64,000 bases of DNA from JAKSSM01 sp045629065 (GCA_045629065.1 JAZQQK010000039.1:1-64000), one strand, 5' to 3'. Positions 52,496-62,569 are shown, numbered from the stretch's first letter. The notes: generated by a model not told the origin, from the sequence alone. A program made the numbers and translations.

Positions 52496-52996
52496 TTATT
52501 TTTCTTTGTGCTTTATGATGAGTGGAAGAACTTCTTGAGCTGTAATTCCAAATACATATGCTAGCTCATCAATAAGCATTCTTTCCGCATCTTTCAAGAA
52601 TCGTTCATCAGATGAATGAAGTTTCTTGCCCTTTTCGAGTTGTTCAATCTGATGGAGATAAAGAGTTCTAGTCATCACCAAAACATCTTCGCTAGTACCA
52701 TGGAGCAAAATATCTTTGTACTGTTGGGATCTTTCTCTTTCATTTTCAGTCCAAGGTAAAGGTGCTGCGGGAACCTTATCTAACAGTTCTTGTGCCTCTT
52801 TCTTAGAAAGAACAGGACGCATGCGCTTAAGTACCTGCTCATTCTTAGTAGGCACATACACTGCATCTTCTTTCTTGCCTAGTGGGGCTAAAACATAATA
52901 CTCGACAGACTCTTTGCCAAATCTGAGTTCGGTTATATCCTCTATCTGACAAACGCCATCTGTTCCATATATAACTATATCATCAATATGATACAT
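52496..52996 (-). CDS. CarD-family transcriptional regulator
   Basis: A 166-residue protein with the RNA polymerase-binding CarD/TRCF RID domain (about 3-60, beginning YHIDDIVIYGTDGVCQI) and a helical C-terminal domain (about 70-160). CarD-type proteins stabilise open complexes at promoters. Monocistronic, with promoter and terminator of its own. Confidence 0.92.
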   Translation of the reverse strand: MYHIDDIVIYGTDGVCQIEDITELRFGKESVEYYVLAPLGKKEDAVYVPTKNEQVLKRMRPVLSKKEAQELLDKVPAAPLPWTENERERSQQYKDILLHGTSEDVLVMTRTLYLHQIEQLEKGKKLHSSDERFLKDAERMLIDELAYVFGITAQEVLPLIIKHKEK

Positions 52997-53050
52997 CTTT
53001 ACCTCTTATCTGCTTTTGGAGTTGTTTTCTCCTATATAACCAACAAAAAT

Positions 53051-53079
53051 ATTATATCATACAAATATAAAAAAGTCGA
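53051..53079 (-). promoter_or_regulatory. Promoter of carD
   Basis: TCGACT (53074-53079), 17-base spacer, TATAAT (53051-53056) with TGA before it, on the minus strand, immediately after the polC stop codon. Confidence 0.7.
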
Positions 53080-53087
53080 GTGCTTTT

Positions 53088-56000
53088 CTAGAACATAGAA
53101 AGCTGGTCTGTTTCAGGTAAGCCATTAAATATTCCTCTATCCTTTAAGACCTCAACTACCGATTTGTTCAAACTTGCACGAATTTGGGCTTCTTCAATTG
53201 TGCTGAATGGCGCTTCACTATATGCATCATATAATCCTAGTGCCGCACTCTCTCCAACACCATTTATCGCAACTAACGGCAACTGAACTTTTCCGTCTCT
53301 TACCCAGAATTTTGTAGCAAGTGACTCCCCTAGCTTGGCTTGAAGGAACTCTAGGCCTCTCGCATACATCTCGTAAGCTACTTCAAGAATAGTAAACTCA
53401 TCCTTTTCCTTAGCGGATGCATTATTACCCTTAAGCTTGATTTCCTCCATCTTGGCTAAGACGGCCTCTTTGCCCTTCATAATTGTTTCTTCATCAAAGC
53501 TATCAACCTTTGATGTGAAATATGTAGCATAGAATTCAGCTGGATAATATACCTTATACCACGCCATTCTGTAGCTCATCATAGTATATGCTACGGCGTG
53601 TGCCCTTGGGAACATGTATTTAATCTTATTGCAAGAATCAATATACCAGTCAGGAACTCCATGGGCTTTCATCTTTTCGATCTGATCGTCTCTTAAGAGT
53701 CTGCCCTTTCTTACGTCTTCCATGATTTTGAAAGCATCTTGGTTTTCTAGTCCTTTTAGACGTAAGTAGTTCATAATGTCGTCACGAGTTGATATTACTT
53801 CGCTCATAGTTGCGACGCCTGAACGGATATAATCTTGAGCATTGTTCAGCCATACATCAGTGCCATGTGAAAAACCTGCAATTCTTACAAGATCAGCGAA
53901 TTTGTTTGGCTTAATATCATCTAGCATCTGACGCGTAAATGGTGTGCCAAACTCAGGAATTGCATAAGATCCATGAGTAAATTTGTAGTCCGAATCCTTT
54001 ATATTCAAAGCTTCTATTCCATTGAAAATGCTCAGAACCTTTTGGTCACTCAAGTCAACTTCAAGAGGATTGATATCTGTCATATCCTGAAGTTGTCTGA
54101 TCATGGAAGGCACATCATGGCCTAGAATATCGAGCTTTAATAAGTTCTTATCAATCTTGTGATAATCAAAGTGTGTTGTAACTATGTCAGTTTCTGTATC
54201 ATCAGCTGGATGCTGTACTGGGCAGAATTCATAGATTTCATGATCATCAGGAACGATTACAATTCCTCCCGGGTGCTGACCAGTTGTACGCTTAACGCCT
54301 GTACACTTCGTAGCTAATCTATCTGCCTCGTATTTGTTAATAGGAATCTGACGCTCTTCAAAGTATTTCATTACATAACCGTAGGCAGTCTTATCTGCAA
54401 CAGTACCTACCGTACCTGCTTTGAAAACATTCTTTTCACCAAAGATTTCTCCAACATATCTGTGAGCTACTGGCTGATATTCACCTGCAAAGTTAAGGTC
54501 GATATCTGGCTCCTTGTCACCATTGAAACCCAAGAAAGTTTCAAACGGAATTGTATAGCCATTGCGATTCATCGGAGTGCCACATTCAGGACATTCCTTT
54601 GGAGGCATGTCAACACCACAATCATACAGGTTCTTATCTCCCCATTCTATGTGTTTGCATTTAGGACAAATATAGTGTGGATCTAGTGGATTAACCTCTG
54701 TGATTCCTGCCATAGTTGCGGCAAGTGAAGAACCTACAGAACCTCTGGAACCTACCAGGTATCCATCGGAAAGCGACTTCTTTACCAACATCTGTGCAGA
54801 AACATACATGACAGAATATCCATTGTTAATGATGGAATTCAGTTCTTTTTCGAGTCTTGCTTCTATGACTTCCGGAACATTTTCACCATAGATTTCATGA
54901 ACTTTCTTCATGCAAGATTCCCGTAGAGTATTCTCTGAATTTGCGATTCTTGGAGGATACTTTTCTTTTGGAACTGGCAAAATGTTTGCATCACACATGT
55001 CAGCTATTTTATTAGTGTTGTCTATAACTATTTCTTTTGCCCTATCGCCCAGATAAGCAAATTCCGCGAGCATCTCATCTGTTGTACGCATATAGAGTCC
55101 CTCGCCCTTATCAGCGTCATCATAGCCCATTCCTGCCATTATGATGTTACGGTAAAGTGCAGACTCTGGCTCGTCATAATGTGCGTCAGTCGTTGCAACT
55201 ACAGGTTTTCTGAGCTCATCCGCTATTTCAATAATGCGTCGGTTAATATTTTGAATATCTGCCTCAGTCATTATTCTCTTGCCTTCAAAATAGAACTCTT
55301 CTTCTATCATAAACCTATTGTTTATAACGGGCTGAATTTCTAAATAATCGTATCTGGATGCAATCTTGAGTTGTTCTTCTCTTGATTTTGCCTCATATAC
55401 TTTTTGCATGCCAGAGCGCTTATCATAAATAACCTCTCGCACTAAAGATTTATACAATTCACCATAGCTGCAGGCAGATCCGATGATTAAGCCCTCTCTA
55501 TGTGCCTCTATTACAGACCACGGAAGTCTTGGCTTTCTGTAAAAATACTTTACGTGCGAAAGTGATACCAACTTGTATATATTTTTTAAACCAGCTTGAG
55601 TCTTTGCCAGAATAATGATGTGATTAGTTGGCTTCTTTTTGTAATCAATATTGCCATATTCATCCACGCAATCACTATCATCAAAAACATAGCCCTCTAC
55701 GCCATAGATGACCTTTATTGGATGACCCTTGTCAGCTTGTTTTCCGGCTTCTGCCGCACAGTCAGGGAAGGCTTGAACAACACCGTGATCTGTGATTGCC
55801 ACTGCTGGTTGGCCCCACTTTGCGGCTTGTTTTACTATGTCCGCTGGTTCATTAAAGCCATCCATTGCGCTCATCTTTGAATGGACATGGAGTTCTACAC
55901 GCTTGCCTAATTCGCAAGTGTCTTCTCTACCAGTTGCAACTTCAAGCTTCTCGATTTCTCTAATCATGATAACATTGAGGCTTTCCCAAGTATCAAATTC

Positions 56001-56978
56001 AACAGTACCTTGAATCTTAAGATAGTCGCCTTCATGAAGGAATTCTTCCATTTCCTTTAGCTTATTCTCTGATACAAAGCACTTGCAACATACAGTTGTT
56101 GTATTGTCAGTGATGAGTATAGTTACAAGATAATTGTTTGTCTTTGTAATTCTCGAACTCATCTTAAAGAAATATCCGTTTACTATTACGCTTCCCAATT
56201 CGGGTTTTAGCTCTCTAAGGTTAGCATTGGCTTCACCATCTATACCCTTACCCATAACTTTGTTGTCTGTAATAGGAACTTCCTTTTCTCTTCTCTTATA
56301 ACCGCCATATGATTTTTGTTGTCCGTCATTTGATGGCTTATATTGTCCTGTTTGAGGGGCATTTTCCTGAGCTTTTGCCTTGATGGCAGCTTGTTTTTTC
56401 AGTTCCTCGTTATATTCCTTCATCGACTCCTTGTAATCAACTGGCTCAGAATCATTAAAGTTCTGTGCACGCTGTTGATATTCTTCTTCGTCGTTAATGA
56501 ATGTAACGTCAATATTCAAGCCAAATGTGCTCTTAAAAAGTCTCTCGAATTCAGATTTTACATTTGCATTCAAAAGTTCTTCGGCCGTCTTTCCGAATGC
56601 TTTCAAAGTTAAATGGTTTTCCTTAAATCTAAAAGAACTGAGATTGATTGATTTTGTGAAAGCAGTATATGGTCCATTCAAAATATGAATCATATGAGGA
56701 ATAAAATGCCTAATGATGCTTATTTCGTCTAAAACCACATCTTTGTATTCAAATTTCAGGTCTACATCACTGGCCTGTGGAAGCTGTGATAAAATCTCAG
56801 ACTTAATAGTTTCACAATCAGAAAAAGGCATTACAAAATTAAGGGTAATAGGAAGTGTCAATACTCCTGTCTCCTTAGATATTACTGCCTTACCCAGTTC
56901 GTAATGATATTTATTTTTATCGATTCTGCCATTAGAGATAGAATCCCAGTTTATTGCATTGTCGATTATGCTACGCAT
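53088..56978 (-). CDS. polC: DNA polymerase III PolC, lacking the exonuclease insertion
   Basis: Main replicative polymerase of low-GC Gram-positives. 1296 residues, roughly 140 shorter than usual. Order seen: N-terminal domain, OB fold (about 255-345), PHP domain opening with HVH at 364-366, polymerase core with catalytic PDIDLNF at 824-830 (Asp825, Asp827), zinc-finger CPKC...CPEC, and the terminal QLSMF beta-clamp motif. PolC normally carries a DEDD 3'-5' exonuclease inside the PHP domain after the IYGVE motif; here the sequence passes from IYGVEGYVFDDSD to NHIIILAKTQAGLKN in about 25 residues, and no FDxETTG motif exists anywhere in the protein. PHP ligands including TTDAHY (596-601) are kept. 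AGGAGA precedes the ATG. The frame is unbroken. Confidence 0.95.
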   Translation of the reverse strand: MRSIIDNAINWDSISNGRIDKNKYHYELGKAVISKETGVLTLPITLNFVMPFSDCETIKSEILSQLPQASDVDLKFEYKDVVLDEISIIRHFIPHMIHILNGPYTAFTKSINLSSFRFKENHLTLKAFGKTAEELLNANVKSEFERLFKSTFGLNIDVTFINDEEEYQQRAQNFNDSEPVDYKESMKEYNEELKKQAAIKAKAQENAPQTGQYKPSNDGQQKSYGGYKRREKEVPITDNKVMGKGIDGEANANLRELKPELGSVIVNGYFFKMSSRITKTNNYLVTILITDNTTTVCCKCFVSENKLKEMEEFLHEGDYLKIQGTVEFDTWESLNVIMIREIEKLEVATGREDTCELGKRVELHVHSKMSAMDGFNEPADIVKQAAKWGQPAVAITDHGVVQAFPDCAAEAGKQADKGHPIKVIYGVEGYVFDDSDCVDEYGNIDYKKKPTNHIIILAKTQAGLKNIYKLVSLSHVKYFYRKPRLPWSVIEAHREGLIIGSACSYGELYKSLVREVIYDKRSGMQKVYEAKSREEQLKIASRYDYLEIQPVINNRFMIEEEFYFEGKRIMTEADIQNINRRIIEIADELRKPVVATTDAHYDEPESALYRNIIMAGMGYDDADKGEGLYMRTTDEMLAEFAYLGDRAKEIVIDNTNKIADMCDANILPVPKEKYPPRIANSENTLRESCMKKVHEIYGENVPEVIEARLEKELNSIINNGYSVMYVSAQMLVKKSLSDGYLVGSRGSVGSSLAATMAGITEVNPLDPHYICPKCKHIEWGDKNLYDCGVDMPPKECPECGTPMNRNGYTIPFETFLGFNGDKEPDIDLNFAGEYQPVAHRYVGEIFGEKNVFKAGTVGTVADKTAYGYVMKYFEERQIPINKYEADRLATKCTGVKRTTGQHPGGIVIVPDDHEIYEFCPVQHPADDTETDIVTTHFDYHKIDKNLLKLDILGHDVPSMIRQLQDMTDINPLEVDLSDQKVLSIFNGIEALNIKDSDYKFTHGSYAIPEFGTPFTRQMLDDIKPNKFADLVRIAGFSHGTDVWLNNAQDYIRSGVATMSEVISTRDDIMNYLRLKGLENQDAFKIMEDVRKGRLLRDDQIEKMKAHGVPDWYIDSCNKIKYMFPRAHAVAYTMMSYRMAWYKVYYPAEFYATYFTSKVDSFDEETIMKGKEAVLAKMEEIKLKGNNASAKEKDEFTILEVAYEMYARGLEFLQAKLGESLATKFWVRDGKVQLPLVAINGVGESAALGLYDAYSEAPFSTIEEAQIRASLNKSVVEVLKDRGIFNGLPETDQLSMF

Positions 56979-56995
56979 AAATTCTCCTAATCGAA

Positions 56996-58075
56996 TTATA
57001 TATTTTGTTCTATCAATGAAATTAGTTCATTTACTATGTCTTTTTCAGGGACTTTTCGTAAAATTTCGCCCTTTCTAAACAGAAGACCTTCACCTATGCC
57101 TCCAGCTACCCCAAAATCGGCTTCTTTTGCCTCTCCTGGCCCGTTTACAGCACATCCCATAACAGCGACCGTTATGCCGGGTTTCCTCGCTGAAATCAGT
57201 TGTTTTTCGATTGGCTCGAGTCTTAGTTCAATCTCACTAGCAAGCTTTTCGAGATTTACTTTAGTTCTGCCACATGTAGGGCAAGACACAAGATTAATAG
57301 CAGACTCTCTTAAGCCGAGCGTTCTTAGAATTTCTTTTGCAAATATTACTTCTTCAACAGGATCAGCTGTTAGAGAAACTCTCATCGTATCGCCTATTCC
57401 ATCAAGGAGTAAGGCCCCAATTCCAACAGCAGATTTTACCTTGCCTCTTGCTAAAGTTCCCGCCTCTGTAATTCCGATATGAATTGGATGGTCAGTCCCC
57501 TTTGCCAAGATTTTATGTGCTTCGTAGTTCACTTTAACATTTGAGGATTTAATAGACACTACTAAATTGTCATAGTCCAAATCCTCGATGATTTTTAAGC
57601 TTGCAAGTGCAGACTCTACTAAACCTTCCGCAGAGACGCCGTGATACTTCTCAACTCGTTCTTTCTCTAGTGAACCGGAGTTTACGCCTACTCTAATAGG
57701 AATTTCTCTTTCTTTAGCCAAGTCTACGACTGCTTTAACCCTATCAATGCCACCGATGTTGCCAGGGTTAATTCTAACTTTATCAGCACCTTGCTTGATT
57801 GCTTCCATAGCTAATCTATAATCAAAGTGAATGTCTGCTACAAGTGGAACACGATTACCCATCTTGATAAGTTTGGATTTTACCTCACCAAAAACACTAG
57901 CAGATTCCATATCAGGCACTGCAATTCTAACGATTTCACAGCCCGCATCCGTCAGTCTTGTAATCTGATTCATCAAAGCATTTTCATCCCTTGAATCCAC
58001 ATTGCACATCGACTGAATGGCGATAGGACTTCCACCGCCTATTACAACATCACCAATTCTAACTTTCTTTGTCAT
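56996..58075 (-). CDS. ispG: 4-hydroxy-3-methylbut-2-enyl diphosphate synthase
   Basis: Penultimate enzyme of the MEP isoprenoid pathway, 359 residues, 4Fe-4S-dependent. Cluster cysteines are seen in SCPTCGRT near 265 and in MGCAVNGPGEA near 306. Together with dxr and uppS in the same operon it feeds undecaprenyl carrier synthesis. Lies 17 bases before polC. Confidence 0.97.
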   Translation of the reverse strand: MTKKVRIGDVVIGGGSPIAIQSMCNVDSRDENALMNQITRLTDAGCEIVRIAVPDMESASVFGEVKSKLIKMGNRVPLVADIHFDYRLAMEAIKQGADKVRINPGNIGGIDRVKAVVDLAKEREIPIRVGVNSGSLEKERVEKYHGVSAEGLVESALASLKIIEDLDYDNLVVSIKSSNVKVNYEAHKILAKGTDHPIHIGITEAGTLARGKVKSAVGIGALLLDGIGDTMRVSLTADPVEEVIFAKEILRTLGLRESAINLVSCPTCGRTKVNLEKLASEIELRLEPIEKQLISARKPGITVAVMGCAVNGPGEAKEADFGVAGGIGEGLLFRKGEILRKVPEKDIVNELISLIEQNI

Positions 58076-58083
58076 TTGCTCAC

Positions 58084-59142
58084 CTATTTTGTGAAAATAC
58101 GAACTATGTCATTCCAAGTTACAAATACCATAAGACCCAATAAGAGTATTATGCCTATGGCGTGTACTATGCTTTCAACTTTCTCATTAACCTTCTTGCC
58201 TGTTATTAAAGTGAATAGAACAAATATGATTCTGCCTCCATCCAAAGCTGGGAATGGGAACATATTTACTATCGCAAGGTTTACACATATAAGTGCAACA
58301 AGGAAGCCGTAATACCAGAAGCCATAGTCAATTGTTTCGTTAACCATAGTGACGATTCCAACCGGTCCTGACAATTCTTCCATGCCCACCTTGCCACGGA
58401 ATAAATCGCCAAACGATGTAAATTCAAGCTTTGCAATATTCCACGTGGATGTGGCACCATTTACTAACGAGAAAAACGGATTGTGGCCTATCTTACAAGT
58501 AACTCCAACTATGTATCTATAGCCCAGAAGCGTTCCTGCCTCATCATATACTTCGTTATATTCTGGTGTGGCCTTAAGTTCAAGCTTCTTTCCATGTCTA
58601 GCTATTATGAAACTTGTTTCATTGCCTTCGCTAGCATTTAGAATTGTGCCTACCTGATTCCAATTGTCAATCTTCTCATCAGCGATTTCTACAATTTTGT
58701 CGCCAACTTCAAATCCAGCCAAATCAGCTGGTGAACCAGGTGTAATCTCTGCAATTTTAGTTGTAGTATGACCTGAAATAAGCAGTACCAAAGTCATAAC
58801 TAAAATAGCTGTCAGAATGTTCATAAGAGAGCCCGCAGCTAATATCAACAATTTCTGCCAAGGTTTCTTCGCTCTAAACGACCTAGGATTAGGTGGGACT
58901 TCCCCATCTATTTCATCACCAAAAACTGCCGCATCTTCATCCATGGCACAATAACCACCGATAGGTAAAATCCTGATGGCATAAAGTGTTTCTCCCTTTT
59001 GCTTCTTCCAGATGGCAGGTCCCATTCCGAAAGAAAATTCATTTACTTGTACATTGCAACTCTTTGCTGCGATGAAGTGACCCAATTCGTGAGGGAAAAT
59101 CATCAAGCAAAATAGTACTATTGCAAGTATTGCTGTTTTCAT
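58084..59142 (-). CDS. rseP: Site-2 intramembrane metalloprotease RseP
   Basis: S2P-family zinc protease that cleaves within membranes (anti-sigma factors, signal peptides). 352 residues; HELGH at 18-22 and the third ligand in NMFPFPALDGGR near 293-304; a PDZ domain lies between (about 125-190). Standard position between dxr and ispG. Confidence 0.96.
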   Translation of the reverse strand: MKTAILAIVLFCLMIFPHELGHFIAAKSCNVQVNEFSFGMGPAIWKKQKGETLYAIRILPIGGYCAMDEDAAVFGDEIDGEVPPNPRSFRAKKPWQKLLILAAGSLMNILTAILVMTLVLLISGHTTTKIAEITPGSPADLAGFEVGDKIVEIADEKIDNWNQVGTILNASEGNETSFIIARHGKKLELKATPEYNEVYDEAGTLLGYRYIVGVTCKIGHNPFFSLVNGATSTWNIAKLEFTSFGDLFRGKVGMEELSGPVGIVTMVNETIDYGFWYYGFLVALICVNLAIVNMFPFPALDGGRIIFVLFTLITGKKVNEKVESIVHAIGIILLLGLMVFVTWNDIVRIFTK

Positions 59143-59152
59143 ATAAATCCCC

Positions 59153-60283
59153 TTATTTTAAACTATTTCTTGTTTCTTGGTCGATTTTCAAAATATCTTC
59201 CAAACTTAAATTATACTCACCTTTGTGTGATTCTAGTGTTTTCTCCAAGGTGTTTTGAATATCGATAAATGGAATCTGTTTGTTCAAGAACTTTTCCACT
59301 AAGATCTCATTGGCTGCATTCATTACCACTGGATACGAGCCACCCTTTTCAATTGCCTTGAAAGCTAACTTCAAGCACTTAAATGTATCCAAATCAGGCT
59401 TCTCAAATGTAAGGTTGGAACCTACGCTAAAGAAGTCGAGTTCTTGATCTGTATTTTCTAATCTATCAGGATATCCCATTGCTAAACTAATAGGAATTTT
59501 CATGTCTGGAAGACCCAGCTGGCAAAGCACAGAGTTATCCATGAATTCAACGCCGGAATGAACTATAGACTGTGGGTGAATCAAAACCTGAATATTCTTA
59601 GGCTCTACGCCAAAAAGCCACTTGGCTTCGATTACTTCCAAGCCCTTATTCATAAGAGTTGCAGAATCTATAGTAATCTTTTTGCCCATGTTCCATTTGG
59701 GATGTTTTAATGCCTGTTCAAGAGTAACATTTGATAGCTGCTCAAGATTATATCCCCTAAAAGGGCCACCTGAGCAAGTTAGTAAAATCTTCTTTACTGG
59801 TCTATTTTGATTGCCTTCAAGGCACTGGAAAATTGCAGAGTGTTCGCTATCTATAGGAAGAAGTTTGATGCCCTTTTCCTTTACGGCTCTCATACCCGCC
59901 ACGCCGCCCGCTACCAAAGTTTCTTTGTTAGCTAGTCCGATGTCATGACCACATTCGATTGCATGATAAGTAGGTGCCAGACCCCTCATTCCCATCAGTG
60001 AATTGATTACTAAATCGCAATCATTTTCTACTGCCTCTAATAAGCCTTCTGGTCCAAATGAAAACTTTACCTGTGGAAAAGCTTTTTTCAGCTCAAGAGC
60101 ATCATCTTTTGATTCAATTACTGCAAATATTGGCTTAAACTCTTCAATCTGTTTAGCTAATAAGTCCTTGTTTTTACCGCAAGTTAAAGCCACAATTTTA
60201 AAATCATCGGGATGTCTTCTTACAACCTCCAAAACCTGTGTGCCTATTGAACCTGTTGAACCTAATAATACTAATCTTTTCAT
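59153..60283 (-). CDS. dxr: 1-deoxy-D-xylulose-5-phosphate reductoisomerase
   Basis: First committed step of the MEP pathway, 376 residues. NADPH-binding GSTGSIGTQ at 8-16, SEHSAIFQC near 145 with metal ligands and the flexible loop SGGPFRG near 172. Target of fosmidomycin. Between cdsA and rseP. Confidence 0.97.
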   Translation of the reverse strand: MKRLVLLGSTGSIGTQVLEVVRRHPDDFKIVALTCGKNKDLLAKQIEEFKPIFAVIESKDDALELKKAFPQVKFSFGPEGLLEAVENDCDLVINSLMGMRGLAPTYHAIECGHDIGLANKETLVAGGVAGMRAVKEKGIKLLPIDSEHSAIFQCLEGNQNRPVKKILLTCSGGPFRGYNLEQLSNVTLEQALKHPKWNMGKKITIDSATLMNKGLEVIEAKWLFGVEPKNIQVLIHPQSIVHSGVEFMDNSVLCQLGLPDMKIPISLAMGYPDRLENTDQELDFFSVGSNLTFEKPDLDTFKCLKLAFKAIEKGGSYPVVMNAANEILVEKFLNKQIPFIDIQNTLEKTLESHKGEYNLSLEDILKIDQETRNSLK

Positions 60284-60290
60284 GTAATAA

Positions 60291-61193
60291 TTATCCTATT
60301 GTTAATGTCGAATAAAATTGTGCGCCCTGTACTAATGCTCCGAAAATAATTGGAATCATTGATACAAATGCATATATAAATGGTGCTACAAAAAGCACGC
60401 TGTCGAATCTATCTAAGATTCCACCATGTCCAGGAATCAAATTGCCAAAATCTTTCAATCCCATCATACGCTTGAGACTTGAGGCTGAAAGGTCTCCTAA
60501 CTGTGCGAATACAGAACCTATCAGGGCTACTACAACTATAATAACAATGAATTTGGAGTAACTAGTGAATTGATACATATATTCGAATGAATCCTTGAAA
60601 ATAGCAACAAAGGCTACGCTCAAAATGATAGATCCCAATACTCCACCAATTGCTCCTTCAATCGTCTTCTTTCTGCTTAAATTAGGGCAAAGCTTATGCT
60701 TTCCGCACGCAGAACCTACGAAGTAAGCGAAAATATCTGTTCCAAATGCAATAGTAAAGACTAGCCAAATCCAAGGGCCAAATAAGCCTTTCGTTCCTGC
60801 AAGTATGTCGAGTTTATATATGAACTGAGCTAAAAATCCCACATATATGATGCCCATAAATGTTGCCATTACATCCATAACTCGTCTCTCTTCAACTTTG
60901 AAGCCGTATAGCAGGCACATGAAGATTACAATGAAAATCCACAATCCTATTGTAACTGAGAACGAACTGTTTGAAATGGTTGCAGGAAATATGTTAAACA
61001 CATATAAAAGTGCAACTGATAAATAGCCTATGAATCTGCTTGGCTTGGCACATATTTGTTCGCAACCAATATAGAATTCATTTAATCCTAATACAGTGAT
61101 TGTAAGCACGCCCCAAAGAAGCCAATAGCCACCTAAATATACAACCACTAAAAGTGGTAGAAGCACTAGACTCGATAAAATACGTTTTTTCAT
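60291..61193 (-). CDS. cdsA: Phosphatidate cytidylyltransferase
   Basis: Makes CDP-diacylglycerol from phosphatidic acid and CTP. 300 residues with about eight membrane helices and the C-terminal signature LGDLSASSLKR...LPGHGG-like (IPGHGGILDRFDS). Start overlaps the uppS stop as TAATG. Confidence 0.96.
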   Translation of the reverse strand: MKKRILSSLVLLPLLVVVYLGGYWLLWGVLTITVLGLNEFYIGCEQICAKPSRFIGYLSVALLYVFNIFPATISNSSFSVTIGLWIFIVIFMCLLYGFKVEERRVMDVMATFMGIIYVGFLAQFIYKLDILAGTKGLFGPWIWLVFTIAFGTDIFAYFVGSACGKHKLCPNLSRKKTIEGAIGGVLGSIILSVAFVAIFKDSFEYMYQFTSYSKFIVIIVVVALIGSVFAQLGDLSASSLKRMMGLKDFGNLIPGHGGILDRFDSVLFVAPFIYAFVSMIPIIFGALVQGAQFYSTLTIG

Positions 61194-61918
61194 TAACGTC
61201 CTCCATATCTTCTTTCTCGGTGCATATACTCATCAATTATCTTTTCAAACTCATCTGGTGCGAAATCTGGCCAAAGCGTATCGGTGAACGCAAGCTCCGA
61301 ATATGCTGCCTGCCACAACAAGAAGTTTGAAAGTCTCTCCTCACCAGATGTTCTAATGATTAAATCCGGATCTGGAATCATATCATTATCCCAACCTGTG
61401 TAGAGATATTTAGAAATCATTAGTTCAGTAACTTGACTAGGGTCCATAGCGCCATCTGTAAGTCTATCAGCCATTCTCTGCATAGCCCTTACTATTTCCT
61501 GACGTCCTCCATAGTTCAAAGCAATTGCGAATTGAAGGCCCTTATTGTTCTTTGTGGCCTCTAATGCCCTATCAATTGATGCAATTGCATCTTCTGGAAG
61601 CTTTTCTTTGTAGTCCCCCAATATGTGAACTTTAACATTATTATTGTTAAGTTCTTCCAATTCAGATGCTACGAACTTTACAAGCAATTTAAAGATTCCG
61701 CTGACTTCTTCGGTTGATCTCTTCCAGTTTTCTGTGCTAAAAGCATATACAGTTAGGTACTTTATACCCATTTGATCTGCTTTCTTTATTATTTCCTTCA
61801 TGGCTAACATTCCTTGATTGTGGCCTTGAAGTCTTGGTACTTTGTGCTTTTCTGCCCAACGGCCATTGCCATCCATAATAATGGCTACATGCTGTGGCAT
61901 ACTTTTAATTTCTTCCAT
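61193..61918 (-). CDS. uppS: Undecaprenyl diphosphate synthase
   Basis: Cis-prenyltransferase that makes the C55 lipid carrier for wall polymers. 241 residues; HVAIIMDGNGRWA at about 9-21 holds the catalytic Asp, and RTSGEERLSNFLLWQ near 190 is intact. The ATG at 61918 has GGA upstream; a longer frame would begin inside the hairpin after frr. Confidence 0.96.
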   Translation of the reverse strand: MEEIKSMPQHVAIIMDGNGRWAEKHKVPRLQGHNQGMLAMKEIIKKADQMGIKYLTVYAFSTENWKRSTEEVSGIFKLLVKFVASELEELNNNNVKVHILGDYKEKLPEDAIASIDRALEATKNNKGLQFAIALNYGGRQEIVRAMQRMADRLTDGAMDPSQVTELMISKYLYTGWDNDMIPDPDLIIRTSGEERLSNFLLWQAAYSELAFTDTLWPDFAPDEFEKIIDEYMHRERRYGGR

Positions 61919-61955
61919 ATTTTCCGTTTTTTGTATATTTGTTTCCCATAAAAGT

Positions 61956-61983
61956 TGTGGCTGTATCGTTGAATACAGCCACA
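61956..61983 (-). terminator. Hairpin between frr and uppS
   Basis: Perfect eleven-base stem TGTGGCTGTAT/ATACAGCCACA, loop of six, followed by ACTTTTATG in the minus direction. The short T-run suggests partial termination or mRNA processing within the operon. Confidence 0.6.
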
Positions 61984-62014
61984 TTTGATTACTATATTGG
62001 TGCTTAGTTAAAAG

Positions 62015-62569
62015 CTATACTTCCATGATTTCCTTATCCTTTTGAGCGATGACATCATCGATTTGCTTTTCAATCTTTTCTACCATCTTTTGGATGTCGT
62101 CTAAGCCGCCCTTAAGGTCATCTTCTGTAATCTCGTGATCCTTTTCCATTTTCTTTAACTTATCATTGGCATCACGTCTTAAGTTACGTACTGCAACCTT
62201 AGCTTCTTCACCGTATTTCTTAACTGTCTTTGTTAATTCCTTACGTCTTTCTTCAGTTACTACAGGAATAGCAAGACGAACAGATTTACCATCGTTTGTA
62301 GGATTGATACCGATATCAGCCATATTAATACCTCTTTCGATATCGTGAAGTGACTTGGGATCAAAAGGTGAAATCAATAATGTACGAGGGTCAGGTGTGG
62401 AAATATTAGCAATATTCTTTAAAGGTGTAGGAGTACCATAATACTCTACCATAACTTTATCAAGAAGTGCTGGGTTTGCACGACCTGCTCTAACAGTGTT
62501 GAGGTCTTCTTTTAAAAGAGCGATTGTCTTTTGGCTTCTCTCTTCGAGATTCTTTTTTACAGTTTCCAT
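62015..62569 (-). CDS. frr: Ribosome recycling factor
   Basis: Splits post-termination ribosomes with EF-G. 184 residues, the standard length; LNTVRAGRANPALLD near 23-37 is the typical signature. Lies 12 bases after pyrH. Confidence 0.98.
   Translation of the reverse strand: METVKKNLEERSQKTIALLKEDLNTVRAGRANPALLDKVMVEYYGTPTPLKNIANISTPDPRTLLISPFDPKSLHDIERGINMADIGINPTNDGKSVRLAIPVVTEERRKELTKTVKKYGEEAKVAVRNLRRDANDKLKKMEKDHEITEDDLKGGLDDIQKMVEKIEKQIDDVIAQKDKEIMEV

Noticed and set aside
53088..56978. Missing exonuclease of PolC explained by a frameshift or assembly gap.
   Set aside because: The frame is continuous, the flanking PHP motifs join smoothly, and no exonuclease remnants are seen in other frames nearby.
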